In this document: one piece after another, positions 7,519 through 11,516 of the stretch
How the letters are laid out: the number at the start of each line of letters is the position of its first letter
Numbering within the stretch: position 1 is the first letter of the stretch
Assembly (NCBI GenBank): GCA_020050695.1
Contig: JAGVKI010000131.1
Location: forward strand, 1 to 11,516
Direction of reading: 5' to 3'
DNA: 11,516 nucleotides
Source of the DNA: Alphaproteobacteria bacterium
Lineage (GTDB): Bacteria > Pseudomonadota > Alphaproteobacteria > Rickettsiales > SXRF01
Program-made: the position numbers and the translations under genes
Notes under the pieces: model-generated
Told to the model about the DNA's origin: nothing
The model's input: only the letters and a program-made list of their open reading frames with translations
Databases searched by the model: none

Positions 7519-7929
7519 TTATGCTTTTTCTACTCGGCACTGCAGTGGATACTCATTTCGGCGTGACATGGTGATTACCAGTTCTGCCTTAGTCTCCGCT
7601 ACGTCCCGCGTATAGATTCCGCAAACGCCTGCTCCTTTGTTGTGGATATCAAGCATGATGCTGATGGAAGCTTCGTGACTCTGGTGGAAAATGTCCTTCA
7701 GGACAAAAACCACAAAATCCATTGGCGTATAATCATCGTTCAACAGCACCACCTTGAAATAGGGCGGACGTTTGGTTTTCACCTCCGGTTCCGCCAGCAA
7801 TAACCCGTCACGACGGGTATCTTGCTTTTCATGGGAGCTATCATCATCTGAAGCCCCCACCACATCGATCCGTTTTATTTCATCCGTCTCGAACAGGTAT
7901 TTCTCGGTATCTAGGTTTATTATCGCCAT
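7519..7929 (-). CDS. clpS: ATP-dependent Clp protease adaptor ClpS
   Basis: ClpS binds proteins with bulky hydrophobic N-terminal residues and hands them to the ClpA N domain, forming the bacterial N-end-rule pathway. The 136-residue product has a typical ClpS core at about 54-136. In it are KVVLLNDDYTPMDFV (59-73), which supplies the Asn64/Asp65/Asp66 substrate pocket and gatekeeper Met70, and LDIHNKG (93-99), where His96 matches the pocket histidine. GVCGIYTRDVAETK follows. The first 53 residues are hydrophilic and acidic with no family motif, longer than the usual flexible N-terminal tail (E. coli ClpS is 106 residues in all). The tail is the part that engages the ClpA pore, so its length matters, but the ATG at 7929 has no clear Shine-Dalgarno. 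An internal GTG (VVGAS, about residue 23) could be the true start. clpA follows after 39 bp. Confidence 0.96.
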   Translation of the reverse strand: MAIINLDTEKYLFETDEIKRIDVVGASDDDSSHEKQDTRRDGLLLAEPEVKTKRPPYFKVVLLNDDYTPMDFVVFVLKDIFHQSHEASISIMLDIHNKGAGVCGIYTRDVAETKAELVITMSRRNEYPLQCRVEKA

Positions 7930-7986
7930 AAAACGTTGAACAATGCGTTAAACGAAGGTTGCCAAATGATTAACAAAGCAAGGAAA

Positions 7987-8008
7987 TTGGCCATGTTTTG
8001 ACGGCCAA
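7987..8008. repeat. Inverted repeat TTGGCC-N10-GGCCAA upstream of clpS
   Basis: Perfect 6-bp arms, TTGGCC at 7987-7992 and GGCCAA at 8003-8008, are separated by 10 nt, about 58 bp upstream of the clpS start and within its presumed promoter region. The spacing of the arm centres (16 bp) is near 1.5 helical turns. It could be an operator half-site pair or a hairpin in the clpS leader. I could not identify a convincing sigma-70 or sigma-32 promoter around it, so its role is open. Confidence 0.4.
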
Positions 8009-8080
8009 ACAAGTCAAATTCAAGCTAAGATACTGAATATCCTTTTGTTGACCGTAAATGATTTTATAGCCCATTTTCAA

Positions 8081-8100
8081 TAAAAAGGGAAGCGGCTCCC
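8081..8100 (-). terminator. Rho-independent terminator of the membrane-protein pair
   Basis: On the minus strand GGGAG-CCGC-TTCCC folds into a 5-bp stem (one G-T wobble) with a 4-nt loop, followed at once by TTTTTATT. It lies about 95 nt after the stop of the downstream membrane-protein gene and before clpS, so it separates the two minus-strand operons. The stem is short but the U-tract is correctly placed. Confidence 0.6.
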
Positions 8101-8172
8101 TCACCGTATGGAAATATACACTTTCTGTGGGTTTCACAGGAAAACAAGCCGTATTGCCGGTACCCCAATCCC

Positions 8173-8189
8173 ATAATTCAATGAATTAT
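8173..8189. repeat. Near-perfect palindrome ATAATTCA-A-TGAATTAT
   Basis: Two 8-nt arms that are exact reverse complements flank a single central A, 7 bp beyond the stop codon of the membrane-protein gene. It is AT-rich and lacks a U-tract, so it does not look like a terminator. It might be a protein-binding palindrome or just an AT-rich coincidence. Confidence 0.35.
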
Positions 8190-8195
8190 ATAGGA

Positions 8196-9548
8196 TTAGG
8201 TCTTAAGCGTAAGCATTTTACGCTTGATTCTCCGGTCGTCCCATGCAGGCAAAATCAGCATAATGCTAAAGATCACGACCAGTATCTGCCAGTAATAATA
8301 ACGAAAGTCCGGGCTGGGTAATAAAAGATAATAGGGAATAGTCATGAAAATGGCCGAGAGATTGAGATAAAACACAGGCATGCGTACGGACTCAGGCAGG
8401 ATGGTTTTAAACGAGGCCAGGGCAAAGAATATTAAGCTTAATGCTACCCACATATAGGGAATGAAAAAGAGGGTTGATTCGGTGTATCGCAGGTACCCGC
8501 GTCCAAATGCTTTGTAGATGTTAGGGTGCGTTTCTAAGGCATTCCACATATATGGCCAGTGGGAGCCATAAAAGCCCAGGCTTCCTTTAAAAAAATTCCA
8601 GCGGTATTGTATGAACTCCATGGGATAATTTGACAGCATATCGTAATAGGCCTTACGCAATTGCGCCCATTTTGCAGGATCGCTCGTGCCAAATTCATTG
8701 CTCATGTAGCGCCCTTTCCAACTGAAATAGAGCCTTTTTCTGAGCTGTTCGTAGCCTCCTTCCTTGTCTTGATAAACATAGGCAGGGAATAAAGGTTTAT
8801 CGAGGATTTGTGACATGTATCCCAGGTCAAAGAGCATGTTTTCCTGCGAGGGCATTACATATTTCTGCACCACCGCGGTTTCAAAACCAATCTTGCCTAA
8901 AAACAGGGCTGTGCATATCGTACATGCCATGGCTAATTTGCGTAGGAAGCCCCATCTATTCTGGTAAACCACACTGACCAGCCAATAGGTAATGGGAAAC
9001 ATCGCTGTAATGGCGTTATGGCGTAATCCGACTGTGTAAAAAAGCAGTAGGATGATACAAAGAAGCATCGGGGCTCTTAGCGGTTTCTGGGTACGCTGGT
9101 AATAATGCAGCAACAGGCAGGCAAGCATTAATGCAAAGGCCATGCACGCGTCTTTCCATACTACACGGGTCATGACCAGCACGGGCGGGATAGTCCATAT
9201 AAGCAGGCCTATATAGGCCCAGATGGGTTGGATACGGCTGTTGATTATGCCGACCATGTATATGCACCCCCAGAAGAGGGCGAGGTTAAGCACTATGATG
9301 CCTGCCATTTGGTGGGGTGCGATATGGAACATCACTCTCCATACCCATGCCATGATGGGCGGGTGGTGATTGCTGTAAGCGTCTTCGAGGGCGTTCTTGT
9401 AGGAAATCATCGAATCGGTTGAGAAGTCGCCTGGATTCATGATGCCGTAGCTAAAGTAGTAAAACCAGCAGATCACCAAAAAGAAAATATATGCATGCTG
9501 CCTATGAAGGATAGATAGAATCGTGTTGTACATGGGCCTATTTTGCAT
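8196..9548 (-). CDS. Polytopic membrane protein, GT-C-like (paralogue B)
   Basis: A 450-residue integral membrane protein with about ten predicted helices: near 18-37, seven more between 82 and 222, then 361-381, 390-410 and 417-435. A soluble stretch of about 130 residues (225-355) separates the two membrane blocks. The first extracytoplasmic loop holds PGDFSTDS (39-46) and HHPPIMAW (61-68). An acidic residue after helix 1 is the hallmark of GT-C glycosyltransferases, which use polyprenyl-phosphate-linked sugars; Asp45 is the candidate because it is kept in the paralogue. Other shared motifs are VVWKD (129-133), LRHNA (175-179), QENMLFD (235-241), HWPYMW (330-335) and PDFRYYYW (413-420). The ATG at 9548 overlaps the end of the upstream paralogue by 11 bp; MQNRPMY there lines up with MLSRPIF of the paralogue, favouring it over the ATG at 9533. 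The enzymatic role is inferred; no characterised homologue is recognised. Confidence 0.75.
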   Translation of the reverse strand: MQNRPMYNTILSILHRQHAYIFFLVICWFYYFSYGIMNPGDFSTDSMISYKNALEDAYSNHHPPIMAWVWRVMFHIAPHQMAGIIVLNLALFWGCIYMVGIINSRIQPIWAYIGLLIWTIPPVLVMTRVVWKDACMAFALMLACLLLHYYQRTQKPLRAPMLLCIILLLFYTVGLRHNAITAMFPITYWLVSVVYQNRWGFLRKLAMACTICTALFLGKIGFETAVVQKYVMPSQENMLFDLGYMSQILDKPLFPAYVYQDKEGGYEQLRKRLYFSWKGRYMSNEFGTSDPAKWAQLRKAYYDMLSNYPMEFIQYRWNFFKGSLGFYGSHWPYMWNALETHPNIYKAFGRGYLRYTESTLFFIPYMWVALSLIFFALASFKTILPESVRMPVFYLNLSAIFMTIPYYLLLPSPDFRYYYWQILVVIFSIMLILPAWDDRRIKRKMLTLKT

Positions 9549-10869
9549 TGGCGATTTTCTTCTTTATCCTGTTGGCATCCCATGCCGGTACGATAAGGGC
9601 GATGCTGAATATAACACTTGTCATCGTCCAATAGTAATAGCGAAAATCGGCACTGGTGACGACGGGAAAGTATCCCAGGCCATAGGTGATGCCAGAAAGG
9701 CTTAGCATGAGAACGCAGGTGCGCACCTGCGACGGCACGCAATGTAATGCTGCAGCGAGTGCAAGTGCAATGGCACAGAAGAACCAGAAATAGGTGCTAA
9801 AGAAGATGGTTTTGGCGGATGACTTTATGTACTCATGTGCCAATACGCGTAGTTGGTTGTCGCGGTCAAAAGCAGGAACATCCCACTGGTAAGGCCAATA
9901 TTTTCCATACCAGTTGAGGGATCCCCAAAACATATAATTCCGGTACTGCAGGTATTCGAGAGGGTGGGTTAGCACCATCTGGATATATGCATCTTTGAGC
10001 TGCTGAAACTTAACCGGGTCCGCAGTCCTGTATTTAGCCTGCATGACGTAACCGCCCCAACCAATTTCAACGGTTTTGCGGAAGGTCTCGAAATCCAGCC
10101 CTTTATCGAGATATATATAGGCGGGCACGAAGGGCTTGTTGAGGCGTTTCGACATGAAAATAGTGTCGAACAGCAGGTTTTCCTGTGTAGCGCTGCTCTC
10201 AGGACTTGCTACAGCTGTTTCGAATGCGACCTTGCCTGCAAGCATTGAAATGCTGATGATAATAGCCAAGAGCAGTTTGTGGGTGATGTGTTTTGTATTT
10301 CCGTAAGTCAATTGCACCAGCCAGAATGCCAGTGGTGGAATAGCAGATACAGCGTTATGGCGCGTGGCAGCCCCATATAATAGTAGCGCTATAATCAAGA
10401 AGGCCTGGGCTTTGGACGGCGCGCGCTTATGATGCTGGTAATAAGCCATTGTCATGGAGGCAAGCAGTAGTGACATGGCAACTCCGGTATCTTTCCACAC
10501 CACCCCTGTCATGGCGAGGATCGTTGGAAAAATCCAGAGCAATGCGCCCATATACGCCCATATAGGGGCTACAGCCATGTTAATCAGGCCTAATATGTAT
10601 ATAGCGCTCCAAAACAGGATAAGGTGAAAGAGCAGCATATTGCCGTTAATGGGTAGAATATCATTCAGCTGATGCCATACCCAGGCCATTACAGGGGGGT
10701 GATGGGTGGTATAGACGTCCTGTCGCGCCTGCCTCATCTGTGTATAGCTATCCATTGTATAATTGCCGGGCCACATGAAGCGGAAGCTAAGGATGAGCAT
10801 CAGGCACAGGAATAGGAAAAACCATAATTGCCGCTGTTCTTGTTGCCTAAAGATGGGCCTGGATAGCAT
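9538..10869 (-). CDS. Polytopic membrane protein, GT-C-like (paralogue A)
   Basis: A 443-residue membrane protein, clearly homologous over its whole length to the gene just downstream. Helices are predicted near 14-33, 79-98, 102-121, 127-144, 154-168, 172-188, 197-213, 354-375, 382-400 and 410-428. Shared motifs in order are PGNYTMDS (34-41, candidate catalytic Asp40), HHPPVMAWVW (56-65), PIWAY (102-106), VVWKD (123-127), RHNA (170-173), QENLLFD (229-235), YWPYQW (324-329) and ADFRYYYW (407-414). These give the same GT-C-like topology, with the conserved Asp/His loop between helices 1 and 2. The ATG at 10869 is preceded by an AGGTG Shine-Dalgarno and a recognisable promoter. It is the first gene of a two-gene operon, ending inside the start of the paralogue. 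Glycosyl transfer to lipid A, teichoic-type polymers or proteins is possible, but a non-enzymatic role cannot be excluded. Confidence 0.75.
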   Translation of the reverse strand: MLSRPIFRQQEQRQLWFFLFLCLMLILSFRFMWPGNYTMDSYTQMRQARQDVYTTHHPPVMAWVWHQLNDILPINGNMLLFHLILFWSAIYILGLINMAVAPIWAYMGALLWIFPTILAMTGVVWKDTGVAMSLLLASMTMAYYQHHKRAPSKAQAFLIIALLLYGAATRHNAVSAIPPLAFWLVQLTYGNTKHITHKLLLAIIISISMLAGKVAFETAVASPESSATQENLLFDTIFMSKRLNKPFVPAYIYLDKGLDFETFRKTVEIGWGGYVMQAKYRTADPVKFQQLKDAYIQMVLTHPLEYLQYRNYMFWGSLNWYGKYWPYQWDVPAFDRDNQLRVLAHEYIKSSAKTIFFSTYFWFFCAIALALAAALHCVPSQVRTCVLMLSLSGITYGLGYFPVVTSADFRYYYWTMTSVIFSIALIVPAWDANRIKKKIANAK

Positions 10870-10905
10870 GAAACACCTGATTTTTCATTTTTTTCAATGC
10901 ATTGC

Positions 10906-10933
10906 ATGGTATCTTTGGCCGGCGATAAGTCAA
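10906..10933 (-). promoter_or_regulatory. Sigma-70-like promoter of the membrane-protein pair
   Basis: Reading the minus strand, TTGACT (10933-10928) is followed by a 16-nt spacer and TACCAT (10911-10906). This predicts a transcription start near 10899 and a leader of about 30 nt before the ATG at 10869, which includes the AGGTG Shine-Dalgarno. The -35 is strong and the -10 matches at 4 of 6 positions. A small palindrome, ATGCA-T-TGCAT at 10897-10907, overlaps the -10 edge and start site. Confidence 0.55.
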
Positions 10934-11068
10934 GTGTTTCGCTGGCGACGCTAATTTTCACTCTGTCGTGTTTGATCGAGTCGTTACCTAATAGTCAGCC
11001 CGTTATTTATAAAATCCATTTCACGGCACCTTCTGAAAGCCGCGGAAAATATAGGTTTTTCGACAAAT
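10934..11068. other. Spacer between divergent promoters
   Basis: This stretch lies between the promoter of the membrane-protein pair and the A-rich element of the rightward promoter. I see no credible reading frame, RNA gene or repeat in it. It may hold upstream activator sites for either promoter, but no motif stands out. Confidence 0.5.
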
Positions 11069-11130
11069 GAAAAAAAACGATAAAAAAATGCATCTTTGTT
11101 GTTGACGGGCGAAAAGGACAGGGGTATATC
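11069..11130 (+). promoter_or_regulatory. Strong rightward promoter with A-rich upstream element (probable rrn promoter)
   Basis: TTGACG (11102-11107), a 17-nt spacer and TATATC (11125-11130) form a near-consensus sigma-70 promoter, predicting a start near 11137. Two A-tracts, each of seven or more As, lie at about 11070-11088. That is about 50-65 bases upstream of the start, close to where an UP element contacts the RNA polymerase alpha subunit. Together with the long non-coding leader and boxA downstream, this is the build of a ribosomal RNA operon promoter. Confidence 0.7.
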
Positions 11131-11140
11131 AGTCCTCCCT

Positions 11141-11150
11141 TCACCGGTGA
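11141..11150. repeat. Perfect palindrome TCACCGGTGA just after the predicted transcription start
   Basis: A 10-bp perfect palindrome sits about 5 nt downstream of the predicted start of the rightward promoter. It could be an operator for a repressor or could form part of a hairpin at the very 5' end of the transcript. Its position is what makes it notable; ten-base palindromes also arise by chance. Confidence 0.35.
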
Positions 11151-11277
11151 TACGGTTGAAAACGCGCTAGAGCGAAACGCCCCAAAGGCAAGAAACTAAA
11201 GCGCTGCAGATTGATATTGTGAATAGGTTTTTCTGGCTTTGCTACTTAGGCAGGTTCATTACACATGAGGAGGTTAC

Positions 11278-11298
11278 ACCCGACTCATTGAACCGGGT
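11278..11298 (+). other. Leader hairpin upstream of boxA (boxB-like)
   Basis: ACCCG (11278-11282) pairs with CGGGT (11294-11298), leaving an 11-nt loop, and four Us begin at the stem's last base. It lies 17 nt before the boxA-like element, the position of boxB in rRNA antitermination regions. A weak attenuator is the other reading; boxA-dependent antitermination would override it. Confidence 0.4.
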
Positions 11299-11315
11299 TT
11301 TATCGCATGGCATTC

Positions 11316-11326
11316 GCTCTTTGTTA
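11316..11326 (+). promoter_or_regulatory. boxA-like antitermination element
   Basis: GCTCTTTGTTA matches the rRNA boxA core GCTCTTTAACA at 8 of 11 positions, including the whole GCTCTTT block that binds the NusB-NusE (S10) complex. It lies about 180 nt into the predicted transcript. This element is the main reason for reading the region as an rRNA leader. Confidence 0.6.
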
Positions 11327-11399
11327 TCTAAAAGTGAATGTTGATGAAGCTTATAAGTAGCGAGTCGATGTATATATTGTTTGAAAGTCTAGGGCGTAC

Positions 11400-11430
11400 G
11401 AAACCCAAACCTTCGCGGGATTTTGGTTTC
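11400..11430 (+). other. Long imperfect hairpin in the leader
   Basis: GAAACC at 11400-11405 pairs with GGTTTC at 11425-11430. The stem continues inward with AAA pairing to TTT and CC to GG, with one mismatch and one bulge, closing on a small loop around TTCGCG. No U-tract follows on either strand, so it is not a terminator. In an rRNA leader it may be a structural or RNase III processing element. Confidence 0.45.
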
Positions 11431-11516
11431 ATTGGAATAAAGCAGCAATGTTTTGTTCTGTACGTTCATGGTTCAGACATCGTTCTAAATTTTATTATTT
11501 AAACTAATGTAAATAA

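Larger units (their letters stand above)
11137..11516 (+). other. Probable rRNA operon leader (16S expected beyond window)
   Basis: About 380 nt downstream of the strong promoter carry no credible reading frame but several structured elements. A 10-bp palindrome is at 11141-11150, a GC-stemmed hairpin at 11278-11298, a boxA-like element at 11316-11326 and a long imperfect hairpin at 11400-11430. The order hairpin then boxA is that of the antitermination region in bacterial rRNA leaders. The end is AT-rich, and no conserved 16S 5' sequence (AGAGTTTGAT) is reached before the edge. A long untranslated leader of a protein gene is the alternative. Confidence 0.6.

Noticed and set aside
8127..8321. 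Plus-strand frame of 64 codons over the end of the membrane-protein gene
   Set aside because: Mostly antisense to the conserved C terminus of the GT-C-like protein, with no Shine-Dalgarno or recognisable motif.
11265..11291. Eight-codon frame (MRRLHPTH) before the leader hairpin, suggesting a leader peptide attenuator
   Set aside because: No well-placed Shine-Dalgarno, no run of codons for one amino acid, and the boxA context explains the region better.
11307..11360. 17-codon frame running through the boxA element
   Set aside because: No Shine-Dalgarno and too short to judge; overlaps the boxA-like sequence.

Overview
The window looks like ordinary chromosomal DNA of mid-GC content (roughly 50%, by eye) from a flagellated alphaproteobacterium. 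Pointers to this group are a clpS-clpA pair with alphaproteobacterial-type sequences, a PmtA-like phospholipid methyltransferase-family protein, a MotB whose plug, membrane and OmpA-like segments fit that class, and what looks like an rRNA operon leader at the right edge. I cannot place it to genus. I see no transposase, integrase, phage gene, CRISPR array or tRNA.

Layout, left to right. (1) 1-184, minus: the N-terminal 61 codons of nth (endonuclease III), cut by the window edge. (2) 252-1698, plus: a divergent pair with overlapping ends, a secreted creatininase-family protein that lacks most of the family's metal ligands and a class I SAM-dependent methyltransferase of the PmtA type. (3) 1793-4764, plus: motB, a secreted trypsin-like serine protease whose ATG overlaps the motB stop (TAATG), and a GT4-type glycosyltransferase. 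(4) 4772-7929, minus: clpS, clpA and a 116-residue protein of unknown function, convergent with the glycosyltransferase across only 7 bp. (5) 8196-10869, minus: two tandem paralogous polytopic membrane proteins with a GT-C-like layout, with a sigma-70-like promoter upstream and a likely intrinsic terminator downstream. (6) 10870-11516: 647 bp without a gene, holding the minus-strand promoter of the membrane-protein pair and, divergently, a strong promoter with an A-rich upstream element. A hairpin followed by a boxA-like GCTCTTT element lies in its transcript. This is the arrangement of an rRNA leader, so a 16S gene is expected just past the right edge.

How the genes work together. ClpS delivers N-end-rule substrates to ClpA, which unfolds them for ClpP (clpP is not in the window). 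MotB is the peptidoglycan-anchored stator subunit of the flagellar motor; motA is not here. The protease and glycosyltransferase behind it could act on envelope or flagellar components, but that rests on gene order alone. The two GT-C-like proteins may transfer sugars from polyprenyl-linked donors at the outer face of the inner membrane; this is inferred from topology and a conserved Asp/His-rich first loop.

Nothing here is clearly a new system. The best candidates for novelty are the tandem GT-C-like pair, the creatininase-like protein with missing metal ligands, the motB-protease translational overlap, and the small gene trailing clpA.
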